Origin: Muribaculaceae bacterium
Lineage (GTDB): Bacteria; Bacteroidota; Bacteroidia; Bacteroidales; Muribaculaceae
DNA: 45,037 nt
Assembly (NCBI GenBank): GCA_017453505.1
Contig: JAFTEU010000069.1
Span: 1 to 45,037, forward strand
Direction: 5' to 3'
The position numbers and the translations under genes are program-made. The notes under the pieces are model-generated. The model had not been told where the DNA came from. It ran no database searches and worked only from the letters and a program-made list of their open reading frames with translations. This document shows, one piece after another, positions 15,201 through 23,562 of this stretch (positions are counted from its first letter, which is position 1; each line of letters begins with the position of its first letter).

Positions 15201-17024
15201 ATGAAGAAATTACTTTCAATTATCTTAGCCGCAATGCTGCTGCCACTAGCGGCCAGCGCCTTGACGCTTGAACCCAATCAACGCATCATGGGTCACTACA
15301 CCACCGATGATGTCGAGTTGACAAACGGTTGGGGCAAGAGCTTCCTGACTGGTGTCAATCCCATTGCTACCGACATCTCCTACGAGGAACTGGCTGTCTT
15401 CCAGGGCAGCAAGATTGTCGCCTTCCGTGTCGGACTGGCCGAGGAGGCACCTGTTACACGCGTGTTTGTCATGCCCATCGACACCAATGGCAAGCCCACT
15501 GGTGAGATCACCGAGTGGGAATGCTCTGTTTCCAGTCAGGGCTGGAACCTGATTGAGCTTGAGACCCCTTACGAAATCAATCTGCCCGACGGCTATGGTC
15601 TGAGGATCGGCTTCGACTACGAGCAGCTCACCCGTACCAGCAGGCCTATCTCGGCTGTCAATGTCGGCACCATCTATCCCACCTTTATATTAAAGGGCAG
15701 CAATTGGATCAACTATGGTGTGAACACGATGGGCAACCTGAGCCTGCAATGCATCACTGAGGGCGACAACTACCCTGAGTACATCCTGCGAATGAATGAC
15801 TTCGATTGCAGGAAAAGCATCAAGACGGGCGATGATCTGGGCTTCTCGTTCAAGGTACGCAACCTGGGAGCGGGTGAGGTCGCTGCCGGCGATTTGACCT
15901 TTGACGTTGCCATCGATGGCACCTATATCAAGTCCTTCACCAACCCCGATGCCGTGGGATTTAACTTCACCGGCATCATTGAGTCGGTCTCCACTATGGG
16001 TCTCACTGCAGCTGACCACACTATCAGCTTGACATTGACCACCCTGAAGGGTCAGCCAGTGGATAACCCCATCACCTTGACGGGAACATTCCATGCCTTT
16101 GATAACGGCTTCTCCCGCCAGATGAGACTGGTAGAGCAGTTCACCTCAACTGGCTGCACCTACTGCCCGCAGGGCTCGGCCAACATCCAGGAGCTGTGCA
16201 ACATGCGCAATGACATCGCATGGGTTGCCATCCATGAGAACATGGGCAACACCGATCCTTTCAGAACTGCTCAGACCGACTCGATTACCAGCTATCAGGG
16301 CATCGACGGATTCCCCGAGGGCACCTTTGACCGCACAGCAGGCATCTCAAGCGCCAACAGCGTTTATGCCGTACTGACGGCACTCCCTGCCAGCACCATG
16401 AGCACCTTCCTCGATCAAGTTGCCGAGACACCCTCATGGGCAACAGTCAATGTGAACAGCACCTATGACGCAGCTACCCGCCAGGCCGTCATCACCATCG
16501 ACGGCGAGCTGGTTCCCGACTTTGACGAGCTCATGGGTACCGACAGCAAGCTGACCGTCTATATCACCGAGGATGGCCTCGTGGCTCCGCAGGTGAGCGG
16601 TGGCAACGACTACGTTCACAACAATGTCCTGCGTCAAGCAATCGGTTCGATTAAGGGTGTTAACATCAAGAGGACCGGCAACACCTACAAGAACGAGTTC
16701 ACCGTCAACATCCCCACCACCTGGAATGCCGATAACCTGAGCATCGTGGCCTTCATCGGCCGTCCGCTGCGCCAGAATGCGTTGACCGACATCTATGTCA
16801 CCAACGCCAACAAGCGCAAACTGGGCGAGCGCGACGAGACCCCCTACGTCGTCGGTGACGTCGATGGCAACCAGGAAATCACCATCGATGACGTGGCTGC
16901 ATTGATTGACCTCTTGCTCAATGACAGTGCCGTTGCCAACCCTGGAGCAGACTGCGACCAGAACGGAGAGATCACCATCGATGACCTTGCCGCTCTCATC
17001 GACATGCTCCTCAACGCTGATTAA
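15201..17024 (+). CDS. secreted Omp28-like thioredoxin-fold protein with dockerin-like C-terminus, 607 aa
   Basis: Residues 1-20 are a signal peptide ending AASA. The central part (about 305-400) reads LVEQFTSTGCTYCPQGSANI followed by an AIHENMG segment, the pattern of Omp28-related outer-surface proteins with a thioredoxin-like CxxC (Cys319, Cys322). The N-terminal and middle parts (20-300) are beta-rich. The last 60 residues hold two Ca-binding dockerin type I repeats: GDVDGNQEITIDDVAALIDLL and CDQNGEITIDDLAALIDMLL. The same kind of C-terminus occurs on the C10 protease at 23563. Dockerins bind cohesins in cellulosomes, but no cohesin is seen here; in Bacteroidales such C-termini are frequent on secreted proteins and their partner is unclear. 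A terminator follows at 17094. Confidence 0.85.
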   Translation: MKKLLSIILAAMLLPLAASALTLEPNQRIMGHYTTDDVELTNGWGKSFLTGVNPIATDISYEELAVFQGSKIVAFRVGLAEEAPVTRVFVMPIDTNGKPTGEITEWECSVSSQGWNLIELETPYEINLPDGYGLRIGFDYEQLTRTSRPISAVNVGTIYPTFILKGSNWINYGVNTMGNLSLQCITEGDNYPEYILRMNDFDCRKSIKTGDDLGFSFKVRNLGAGEVAAGDLTFDVAIDGTYIKSFTNPDAVGFNFTGIIESVSTMGLTAADHTISLTLTTLKGQPVDNPITLTGTFHAFDNGFSRQMRLVEQFTSTGCTYCPQGSANIQELCNMRNDIAWVAIHENMGNTDPFRTAQTDSITSYQGIDGFPEGTFDRTAGISSANSVYAVLTALPASTMSTFLDQVAETPSWATVNVNSTYDAATRQAVITIDGELVPDFDELMGTDSKLTVYITEDGLVAPQVSGGNDYVHNNVLRQAIGSIKGVNIKRTGNTYKNEFTVNIPTTWNADNLSIVAFIGRPLRQNALTDIYVTNANKRKLGERDETPYVVGDVDGNQEITIDDVAALIDLLLNDSAVANPGADCDQNGEITIDDLAALIDMLLNAD

Positions 17025-17093
17025 TTCATGTTTCTAGAGAGGTCAACACTTCAGGACTTGAGTCATTGACACATCTCCTAGACTAGTAGTACA

Positions 17094-17132
17094 TCGCCAG
17101 CGGCCATTCAAACGATACCGCTGGCGATTTTT
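17094..17132 (+). terminator. rho-independent terminator
   Basis: TCGCCAGCGG (17094-17103) pairs perfectly with CCGCTGGCGA (17118-17127) and is followed by TTTTT. It ends the transcript of the Omp28-like gene. Confidence 0.85.
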
Positions 17133-17152
17133 CACCGCATCATTAACTGAAG

Positions 17153-17197
17153 AACGCTGAACAGCAGACCGGTGGCCTGAGCTGATCAGCGTTTTTT
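17153..17197. terminator. hairpin between the Omp28-like gene and tRNA-Pro
   Basis: AACGCTGA (17153-17160) pairs with TCAGCGTT (17186-17193) followed by TTTT on the plus strand. It is a second plus-strand terminator or the end of the minus-strand tRNA transcript; the U tract favours the plus strand. Confidence 0.45.
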
Positions 17198-17206
17198 GAT
17201 TCTCGG

Positions 17207-17281
17207 TCGGGGTACCTGGATTCGAACCAGGGACCTCCTGCTCCCAAAGCAGGCGCGCTAACCGGACTGCGCTACACCCCG
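17207..17281 (-). tRNA. tRNA-Pro (anticodon UGG)
   Basis: Read on the minus strand, the 75-nt gene has acceptor arm CGGGGTG/TACCCCG with discriminator A, D-arm with TAGCGCAG..GGTTAGCGC, anticodon stem CCTGC/GCAGG with loop TTTGGGA (anticodon TGG), and T-arm with GGTTCGAATCC. CCA is not encoded. All cloverleaf elements are regular. Confidence 0.95.
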
Positions 17282-17302
17282 ATGCTCTCATTTTGAGCGG
17301 TG

Positions 17303-17332
17303 CAAAGGTACATCTTTTTCTGGAAATGACAA
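17303..17332 (-). promoter_or_regulatory. tRNA-Pro promoter
   Basis: TACCTTTG (minus strand, 17303-17310) and TTG (17330-17332) with a 19-bp gap match the Bacteroidota consensus; the tRNA begins about 20 bp downstream. Confidence 0.7.
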
Positions 17333-17455
17333 GCTAAAACCGATGAATTTCATTTTTTTTGCCTGCAAAAGCCACTATTCTAGCAAGAATGTAGTAACTT
17401 TGTATGTTTAAAAAGACATGTGACGATACAACAACCACAATAAACCATAACTACA

Positions 17456-19237
17456 ATGTACAGAACCAAGACTAACGGCGAACTTCGTCTTGCCAATGTG
17501 GGCGAAGTCGTGACTCTGGCAGGATGGGTACAGCGCACCCGCAAGATGGGTGGCATGACCTTTGTTGACCTGCGTGACCGCTATGGCATTACCCAAATCG
17601 TGTTTAACAATGAAGTGGATGCCGACCTGTGTGAGCAGGCCAACCACCTGGGCCGTGAATACGTCATCCAGGTCGTTGGTACCGTGGCCGAGCGCTCAAG
17701 CAAGAACGCCAACATCCCCACCGGCGACATTGAGATCATCGCCAGCAAGCTGAATATCCTGAGCGAGAGCATCACTCCGCCGTTCACCATCGAGGATAAC
17801 ACCGACGGAGGCGACGACTTGAGGATGAAGTACCGCTATCTGGACCTGCGCCGCAATGCCGTTCGCCGCAACCTGGAGCTGCGCCACGACATGGCCATCC
17901 TGATCCGCAACTATCTTGACGACAAGGGCTTCCTGGAGGTCGAGACTCCAATCCTCATCGGTTCCACGCCCGAGGGAGCACGCGACTTCATCGTGCCCTC
18001 GCGCATGAATCCGGGCCAGTTCTACGCCCTGCCCCAGAGCCCCCAGACGCTCAAGCAGCTGCTGATGGTGGCAGGCTTTGACCGCTACTTCCAGATTGCC
18101 AAGTGCTTCCGCGACGAGGACCTGCGTGCCGACCGCCAGCCCGAGTTCACCCAGATCGACTGCGAGATGAGCTTTGTGGACCAGGAGGATGTGATTGAGG
18201 TATTTGAGGGTCTGGCACGCCACCTGTTCAAGAAGGTGCGCAACGTGGACCTGCCCGAGAAGCTCGAACAGATGACCTGGCACGACGCCATGCGCCTCTA
18301 CGGCAGCGACAAGCCAGACCGTCGCTTCGGCATGACCTTTGTCGAGGTTGATGATGTGCTCAAGGGAACCGGCACCTTCCCCGTGTTCAACGAGGCTAAC
18401 TACATCGGCGCTATCTGCGCTCCCGGCTGCGCCAGCTATTCGCGCAAGGAACTTGATGGCCTGGTAGAGTTTGTGAAGCGTCCCCAGGTCGGTGCCAAGG
18501 GCTTGGTTTACGTTAAGTTCAATGCCGACGGCACCGTCAAGAGCAGCGTCGATAAGTTCTACGAGCCCGCCGTTTGGCAGCAGCTCAAGGAAAAGATGGG
18601 TGCCCAGGACGGCGACCTCGTGCTCATCATGAGCGGAGACAATGCCAACAAGACCCGCGTGCAGTTGTGCACCCTGCGTCTGGAGATGGGTGACCGCCTG
18701 GGCCTGAGGGACAAGAACAAGTTCGAGTGCCTGTGGATCATCGACTTCCCGCTGTTTGAGTGGAGCGACGAGGAGCAGCGCCTGATGGCAACGCACCACC
18801 CGTTCACCATGCCCAATCCCGACGATATTCCCTTGCTCGACGAGCACCCCGAGCGCGTGCGCGCCAAGGCCTACGACTTCGTCTGCAACGGCATCGAGGT
18901 GGGCGGTGGCAGCCTGCGTATCCACGACGGTAAACTGCAGGCCAAGATGTTTGACATCCTGGGCTTCACCCCCGAGCGCGCCATGGCACAGTTCGGCTTC
19001 CTGATCAATGCCTTCAAGTATGGTGCACCTCCCCATGCTGGTCTGGCCTTCGGTTTTGACCGCTTCGTGTCGATCATGGCAGGTCTGGACAGCATCCGTG
19101 ACTGCATCGCCTTCCCCAAGAACAACAGTGGCCGCGATGTCATGCTCGACGCGCCCAGTCCTGTGGATCAGAGCCAGCTCGACGAGCTCTATATCGACGT
19201 GGACCGCGACCGCCTCAAGGCCGAGGGTAAGATTTAG
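17456..19237 (+). CDS. aspS: aspartyl-tRNA synthetase, 593 aa
   Basis: This class II synthetase charges tRNA-Asp with aspartate. Domains in order: OB-fold anticodon-binding domain (residues 1-110, [23 protein letters not shown]), catalytic core with motif 2 ([18 protein letters not shown]), a GAD-type insertion (about 290-420, with the GAPGC-like [17 protein letters not shown]), and motif 3 ([15 protein letters not shown]). The length of 593 is normal for a bacterial AspRS. The ATG at 17456 follows a -7 box TAACTTTG at 17395-17402. It is followed after 94 bp of repeats by the NIF3-like gene. No oddities. Confidence 0.97.
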   Translation: MYRTKTNGELRLANVGEVVTLAGWVQRTRKMGGMTFVDLRDRYGITQIVFNNEVDADLCEQANHLGREYVIQVVGTVAERSSKNANIPTGDIEIIASKLNILSESITPPFTIEDNTDGGDDLRMKYRYLDLRRNAVRRNLELRHDMAILIRNYLDDKGFLEVETPILIGSTPEGARDFIVPSRMNPGQFYALPQSPQTLKQLLMVAGFDRYFQIAKCFRDEDLRADRQPEFTQIDCEMSFVDQEDVIEVFEGLARHLFKKVRNVDLPEKLEQMTWHDAMRLYGSDKPDRRFGMTFVEVDDVLKGTGTFPVFNEANYIGAICAPGCASYSRKELDGLVEFVKRPQVGAKGLVYVKFNADGTVKSSVDKFYEPAVWQQLKEKMGAQDGDLVLIMSGDNANKTRVQLCTLRLEMGDRLGLRDKNKFECLWIIDFPLFEWSDEEQRLMATHHPFTMPNPDDIPLLDEHPERVRAKAYDFVCNGIEVGGGSLRIHDGKLQAKMFDILGFTPERAMAQFGFLINAFKYGAPPHAGLAFGFDRFVSIMAGLDSIRDCIAFPKNNSGRDVMLDAPSPVDQSQLDELYIDVDRDRLKAEGKI

Positions 19238-19239
19238 AA

Positions 19240-19331
19240 TTCAAGTTTCTACTCCCTGGTGAACTAGAGAAACTAGATGCTCTAGATATTCTAGTTGCTC
19301 TAGGAACCAGGGACAACCTACTTCCAGATTG
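19240..19331. repeat. degenerate 9-bp tandem repeats in a hairpin
   Basis: About five 9-bp units built on TCTAG/ACTAG (19263-19302) are enclosed by the arms CCCTGGT (about 19252-19258) and ACCAGGG (about 19306-19312). The rest of the gap between aspS and the next gene shows no other signal. A related 9-bp design, TCGGAGnnn, lies inside 36560-36602. Confidence 0.6.
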
Positions 19332-20132
19332 ATGAAAGTACGAGAAATCACCGATGCCATCGAGCAATATGCCCCCCTGCGGTTGCAGGAGGAGTGGGAC
19401 AATGCAGGCATCCAGGTAGGAGACCCCGAGGCCGACATCACGGGTGTGCTGTTGTGCACCGATGCGACCGAGACCGTCGTTGCCGAGGCCATCGAACGCG
19501 GCTTCAACCTGGTCATCTCGCACCACCCGCTCATCTTCAAGGGCCTGAAGAAAATCATGGGCCGCACACCTGTTGAGCGCACAGTGGCACTGGCCATCAA
19601 GCATGACATCACCATCTACAGCGCCCACACCAACATGGACAGTGCATGGCAAGGTGTGTCCTTCCGCATGGCTGACAAGATCGGCATGACCGATGTCGAG
19701 TTTCTTGACGACAACCAGGTGGCGCCCTATGGCGACGCGGATTGTCCGCATGCCGGATGCGGCGTCATCGGCAATATAGCGGCGATGCCCGCCCGCGAGG
19801 TACTCAAGCGGGTCAAGGCCGCCTTTGAGGTGGGGGCCGTGCGCTATAGTGGCGACGGGGAGACTATCGTCGGACGCGTCGCATTGTGCGGCGGTGCCGG
19901 CGGTTTCCTGCTCGACAAGGCCGTCGAGATGGGAGCCCAGCTCTATGTCACCGCCGACATGCGTTACCACGATTTCCTCGACAATTGCCAGCGCATCGTC
20001 GTGGCCGACATCGGGCACTACGAGAGCGAACATTTCACAAAAGAGATTTTTTTAGAGATTATTCAGAAAAAAAATCCTACCTTTGCAGTCGATTTTGCAA
20101 AAAATGAGATTAATCAAGTAAATTATTTATAA
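19332..20132 (+). CDS. NIF3/YbgI-family dinuclear-metal protein, 266 aa
   Basis: The sequence carries the NIF3 (DUF34) signatures: EWDNAGIQVGD, VISHHPLIFKGLKK (metal-binding His64-His65), YSAHTNMDSAWQGV, GAQLYVTADMRYHDF and ADIGHYESE. Members form toroidal hexamers with a dinuclear metal site; the biological reaction is disputed (they are often annotated as GTP cyclohydrolase-like, without firm support). The ATG at 19332 is preferred over a TTG three bases earlier. It is shorter than forms with a PII-like insert, as expected for the compact type. The gene lies 11 bp upstream of the zinc-ribbon gene, a pairing I know from many Bacteroidota. Confidence 0.93.
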   Translation: MKVREITDAIEQYAPLRLQEEWDNAGIQVGDPEADITGVLLCTDATETVVAEAIERGFNLVISHHPLIFKGLKKIMGRTPVERTVALAIKHDITIYSAHTNMDSAWQGVSFRMADKIGMTDVEFLDDNQVAPYGDADCPHAGCGVIGNIAAMPAREVLKRVKAAFEVGAVRYSGDGETIVGRVALCGGAGGFLLDKAVEMGAQLYVTADMRYHDFLDNCQRIVVADIGHYESEHFTKEIFLEIIQKKNPTFAVDFAKNEINQVNYL

Positions 20133-20143
20133 ATCACAAGGTT

Positions 20144-20914
20144 ATGGCAACACCCAAAAAAGAACTCACCGTTGAAGAAAAACTCAAAGCGCTCTATGAC
20201 TTGCAGCAGAAACTCTCTGAGATTGACGCTATCAAGACCTTGAGAGGCGAACTTCCACAGGAGGTACAGGACCTCGAGGACGAGATTGCCGGTCTTCACA
20301 CCCGCGTGGCCAAGTACGAGGACGAAATCGCCATCCAACAGGATGAAATCGCCCGCAACCGCGACATCAAGGCCAAGGCCGAGGAGCTTATCGACAAGTA
20401 CACCTCGGACCAGGACAACGTGCGCAACAACCGTGAGTATGACTACCTGACCAAGGAGATTGAATACCAGAACCTGAACATCGAACTCGCCGAGAAGAAG
20501 ATGAACGAGGCTTCACGCAAGTCCGAAGCCCTCAAGGGCGAGATCGAGAAAGCTCAAGAGATGTGCACCGACCGTGAGCATGCACTCGAAGAGAAGAAGA
20601 GCGAGCTCAACGAGATCGTCTCCGAGAACAAGCAGAAGGAGGAGACCCTGCGCGAGAAGGCCAAGAAGCAGGAGAACAAGATTGAGGAGCGCTTGCTGAC
20701 CGCCTTCAAGCGCATCCGCAAGAACACCCGCAACGGTCTGGGCGTTGTAGTCGTTCAACGTAATGCTTGTGGAGGATGCTTCAACCGCATCCCTGCTCAG
20801 CGCCAGATGGAGATCAAGATGCACAAGAAGATCATCGTCTGTGAGTACTGCGGACGCATCCTCATCGATCCCGAGCTGGTAGGTATCGCTCCCGAGGAGT
20901 CAAAGAACAAATAA
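20144..20914 (+). CDS. coiled-coil protein with C4 zinc ribbon, 256 aa
   Basis: Residues 10-190 form a long antiparallel coiled coil rich in Glu and Lys. The last 60 residues contain CGGCFNRI and CEYCGRI, two CxxC pairs of a zinc-ribbon (zf-RING_7/CT398-type). Such proteins are conserved beside nif3 and are suspected to bind nucleic acid or act in secretion/flagellar partner roles in other phyla; the job here is unknown. It is translated 11 bp after the NIF3-like gene. A -7-like box TACCTTTG (20078-20085) inside the end of that gene could give an extra promoter. The terminator is at 21012. Confidence 0.88.
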   Translation: MATPKKELTVEEKLKALYDLQQKLSEIDAIKTLRGELPQEVQDLEDEIAGLHTRVAKYEDEIAIQQDEIARNRDIKAKAEELIDKYTSDQDNVRNNREYDYLTKEIEYQNLNIELAEKKMNEASRKSEALKGEIEKAQEMCTDREHALEEKKSELNEIVSENKQKEETLREKAKKQENKIEERLLTAFKRIRKNTRNGLGVVVVQRNACGGCFNRIPAQRQMEIKMHKKIIVCEYCGRILIDPELVGIAPEESKNK

Positions 20915-21011
20915 CTCTATCGGCCATAGCCCTTAGAGGGGTAGTGAAACGGACCCAGAGGCCACCTTGCAAGCGCGGCCTTAGCCATCGGGACCCCTCA
21001 CTACAAGACAC

Positions 21012-21051
21012 CGCAATGGCAGCAAGCCCCATGTGGCTAGCTGCCATTGCG
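21012..21051. terminator. strong hairpin between convergent genes
   Basis: CGCAATGGCAGC (21012-21023) pairs perfectly with GCTGCCATTGCG (21040-21051); TGTTTCTT follows on the plus strand. It separates the zinc-ribbon gene (plus) from thymidine kinase (minus). A second possible hairpin, GTAGTGA/TCACTAC, spans about 20941-21004. Confidence 0.75.
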
Positions 21052-21085
21052 TGTTTCTTGATCGGTCCTGGGTGCGGCAAATGCC

Positions 21086-21715
21086 TCACTCACCCTCAAA
21101 CTTGATGGCGTTGCGGCTGGTGCTCTCGATGCGGCGGTTGCGCCAGCAACGGCGGCACAGCGACACGTACTTGTCATCGCCGCCGATCTCGACCTGGTTA
21201 CCATCGGTGACAATGTTGCCAGCCGAGTCGATGCGGGCATTGATGATGGTCTTGCGACCGCAGGAACAGGTAGACTTGATTTCCTCGATGGTGTCGGCAA
21301 GCTCAAACAGTCGCATGGAGCCCTCAAACATGTGGGACTGGAAATCGGTGCGCAGGCCGTAGCACACCACGTTCACACCATAGTCATCGACGATGCGTGC
21401 CAGCTGGTCAATCTGCTGGGCCGACAAGAACTGTGCCTCATCGATGAGAATCCAGTCCTTTACAACACGTGTCGAGTCAAACATCTCCTTGAGCATGGCA
21501 TAGAGGTCACTCTCAGGATAAATCCACGAGCACTTGCGCTCGATACCGATGCGCGAACGGATGACGTTATCGTTCTCACGGTCGTCAATGATGGGCTTCA
21601 TGCACAGGTACTGCATGCCGCGCTCCTCAAAGTTGTAGGCCTGGGTGAGCAGCATGGCGGTCTTGGCTGACCCCATAGTGCCATATCTGAAATACAATTT
21701 ACCTATTCTGTTCAT
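21086..21715 (-). CDS. tdk: thymidine kinase (type II), 209 aa
   Basis: The enzyme phosphorylates thymidine to dTMP in the pyrimidine salvage pathway. Walker A appears as GTMGSAKT (residues 12-19), a variant of GxMxSGKT, Walker B as ILIDEAQFL, the substrate lasso as VVCYGLRTDFQ, and the structural zinc site as CSCGR (149-153) with CRRCW (187-191). The length is usual for the family. The gene is monocistronic; its probable promoter TAACTTTG is at 21848-21855, which implies a 125-nt leader that can fold (TCATAA ... TTATGA around 21766-21833). Confidence 0.93.
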   Translation of the reverse strand: MNRIGKLYFRYGTMGSAKTAMLLTQAYNFEERGMQYLCMKPIIDDRENDNVIRSRIGIERKCSWIYPESDLYAMLKEMFDSTRVVKDWILIDEAQFLSAQQIDQLARIVDDYGVNVVCYGLRTDFQSHMFEGSMRLFELADTIEEIKSTCSCGRKTIINARIDSAGNIVTDGNQVEIGGDDKYVSLCRRCWRNRRIESTSRNAIKFEGE

Positions 21716-21855
21716 GTCGTAAATGTCGCGGTTTCTTGATTATCTAGTCGATACATGAGATTGCGTCATAACTATGCCCTGGCCTTCAATCGGCCTGATG
21801 GCCAATTGCGGAGTTCCAGCACGCAATTATGACACACGGCTCGACAACAAAGTTA
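21716..21855 (-). promoter_or_regulatory. tdk promoter and structured leader
   Basis: TAACTTTG (minus strand, 21848-21855) is a good -7 box without a clear TTG box. The ~125-nt leader to the tdk ATG can fold into a long-range stem (TCATAA with TTATGA) enclosing GGCC-rich hairpins. No known riboswitch is recognised. Confidence 0.4.
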
Positions 21856-21943
21856 GTCTTTTCCCGTCACTCCATCACATGTTTTGCTACAAAAAAGTTA
21901 TTAACATGAACGGGGTCGGTATTGTGCCCATACAGGCCAGCAC

Positions 21944-22285
21944 TCACTCTTTACTCGGAAAGAAGAAGTGCAGCAGCCAAGCCACCAGCGTGAGCACGAT
22001 GCTGAAGAGCAGCGCCCACCAGAAATTGGCCACGACAAAGTGCGGCCCGATGACCCATGAACACAGCATCACCATCAATGCATTGATGACAAGGGTGAAC
22101 AAGCCCAGGGTCAACATGTTGATGGGAATGGAGAGGAACTTGACGATGGGACGGATCCATGAGTTGATAAAACCAAGCACGATGGCGACAATCACGGCCC
22201 ACCACCACGGATCGACAGCCACGCCGTCGAGGGTCAGCGAGGTGATGAGAACAGCCAGTGAAGAGAAAAAAAGTCTTGTAATCAT
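21944..22285 (-). CDS. four-TM phage-holin-superfamily-IV-like membrane protein, 113 aa
   Basis: The protein reads as four transmembrane helices (about residues 3-18, 26-40, 52-75 and 84-107) with the family features ALVINALMVMLCSWVIGPHFVV and GFINSWIRPIVKFLSIPIN, which match the DUF360 / 'Mycobacterial 4 TMS phage holin' family. Despite the name, these are common chromosomal membrane proteins of unknown function and do not imply a prophage. It is divergent from the YitT gene and ends 229 bp past the tdk start. Confidence 0.85.
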   Translation of the reverse strand: MITRLFFSSLAVLITSLTLDGVAVDPWWWAVIVAIVLGFINSWIRPIVKFLSIPINMLTLGLFTLVINALMVMLCSWVIGPHFVVANFWWALLFSIVLTLVAWLLHFFFPSKE

Positions 22286-22447
22286 GAGGAGGAAAGTCTT
22301 TTATTATTATATATAATGTGTTGCTTGCCATTCTTACGGCACGCTAAAGGTACAACTATTTTTCGGGTAACAATGTCAATAATCGTTCTTTTTCCCACAA
22401 AAGATGTTTTTTTTCAGTAATTTTGTGGCCAAAATTTGGACACCACT

Positions 22448-23350
22448 ATGACACTATCCACAAGAAAATACTTTAAACTGGCGCAGGACTATGTGATGAT
22501 CACCTTCGGACTGCTGTGCTATGCCTTTGGCTTCACCGCGTTTATCCTTCCCGAGAAAATCGTGATCGGCAGCGTGACGGGTCTTTCATCACTCATCCAC
22601 TTCTGGCTGGGCTGGAATGTGGCCATCACCTATTATGCCATCAACATCATCCTGTTGTGCATCGCCTTCCATAGCGTGGGCAAGCAATTTGTGTTGCGCA
22701 CGGTCATCGGAGCCTCGATCGCCACAGTGATGATTGGAATCCTGCAGCCGATGTTCCCCACGCCCATCATCGAGCAGCAGACGTTCATGAACGTCATCCT
22801 GGGCGCCGTGTTGTGCGGCTTCGGCCTGGGCATTGTATTTACCCACAACGGCAGCACCGGTGGAACCGATATCATCGCCGCGATGGTGGCAAAGTACAGC
22901 ACGGTCTCCTTCGGCCGCACGATGATGTACTGCGACGTGCTGATCATCTGCTCGTCATGGCTATTGTTCCACTCGATTGACAAGATCGTGTATGGTCTCA
23001 TCTTCATGGTCATCTACTCGGTGGCCGCCGACCGTGTCATCAACAACACACGCCAGAGCGTCCAGTTCCACATCATCAGCAAGAAATGGCGCGAAATCGC
23101 CGACAACATCATCCAAGAGGCGCATCGAGGCTGCACCATCCTTGACGGTACCGGCTGGTATACCAAGGATCCCGTCAAGATCGTCATGGTCATGTGCCGC
23201 AAGCACGAGAGTGTCAACATCTTCCGCATCATCAAGGAAACCGACCGTGAGGCCATCATCACCCAGAGCAATGTCAACGGTGTCTATGGAACCGGCTTTG
23301 ACGAGCTCAAAGTGCGCATCCACAACAAGAAAGACCACACAGAACAGTAA
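22448..23350 (+). CDS. YitT-family membrane protein (DUF161/DUF2179), 300 aa
   Basis: Residues about 10-200 hold five or six transmembrane segments with the YitT features FTAFILPEKIVIGSVTGLSS and GLGIVFTHNGSTGGTDIIA. Residues 210-295 are a soluble DUF2179 domain (GCTILDGTGWYTKDPVKIVMVMC ... VNGVYGTGFD). Function is unknown in the family; a transport role is often assumed. The ATG at 22448 is used instead of a TTG at 22436. A -7 box TAATTTTG lies at 22418-22425. Confidence 0.92.
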   Translation: MTLSTRKYFKLAQDYVMITFGLLCYAFGFTAFILPEKIVIGSVTGLSSLIHFWLGWNVAITYYAINIILLCIAFHSVGKQFVLRTVIGASIATVMIGILQPMFPTPIIEQQTFMNVILGAVLCGFGLGIVFTHNGSTGGTDIIAAMVAKYSTVSFGRTMMYCDVLIICSSWLLFHSIDKIVYGLIFMVIYSVAADRVINNTRQSVQFHIISKKWREIADNIIQEAHRGCTILDGTGWYTKDPVKIVMVMCRKHESVNIFRIIKETDREAIITQSNVNGVYGTGFDELKVRIHNKKDHTEQ

Positions 23351-23436
23351 ACTTGACACAATGCAGCTAGCAAAATTCATAGCGAATTAAGAGAATTAAC
23401 ATTTTAGGGCGATTTCAATTACAGAATCATATTTCT

Positions 23437-23499
23437 TTGGGCACAAGACGTAATTTTTGTGCCCAAAATTGTATATTTTCAAAAAATATCATATTTTTG
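23437..23499 (+). promoter_or_regulatory. C10 protease promoter with upstream inverted repeat
   Basis: TTG (23469-23471) and TATTTTTG (23492-23499) are spaced by 20 bp. Directly upstream is a perfect inverted repeat TTGGGCACAA/TTGTGCCCAA (23437-23446, 23457-23466). As no U run follows it, it fits a regulator site better than a terminator, though it may also end the yitT-like transcript. Confidence 0.6.
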
Positions 23500-23562
23500 C
23501 ACTCGCGTTTTTCGGATTACGGTTTAGATAACAATTAATCTATAATACATTAACATCAAGAA

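Noticed and set aside
17696-19036. Long open frame of 446 codons on the minus strand within aspS
   Set aside because: It is antisense to the highly conserved aspS gene; its composition is the mirror of GC-biased codon use and shows no domain.
21944-22285. Prophage remnant because of the holin-family name
   Set aside because: The family is a common chromosomal four-TM protein and no other phage gene lies nearby.
23437-23466. Terminator of the YitT-like gene
   Set aside because: The 10-bp stem is perfect but no U run follows and it abuts the next promoter; kept as a possible regulator site instead.
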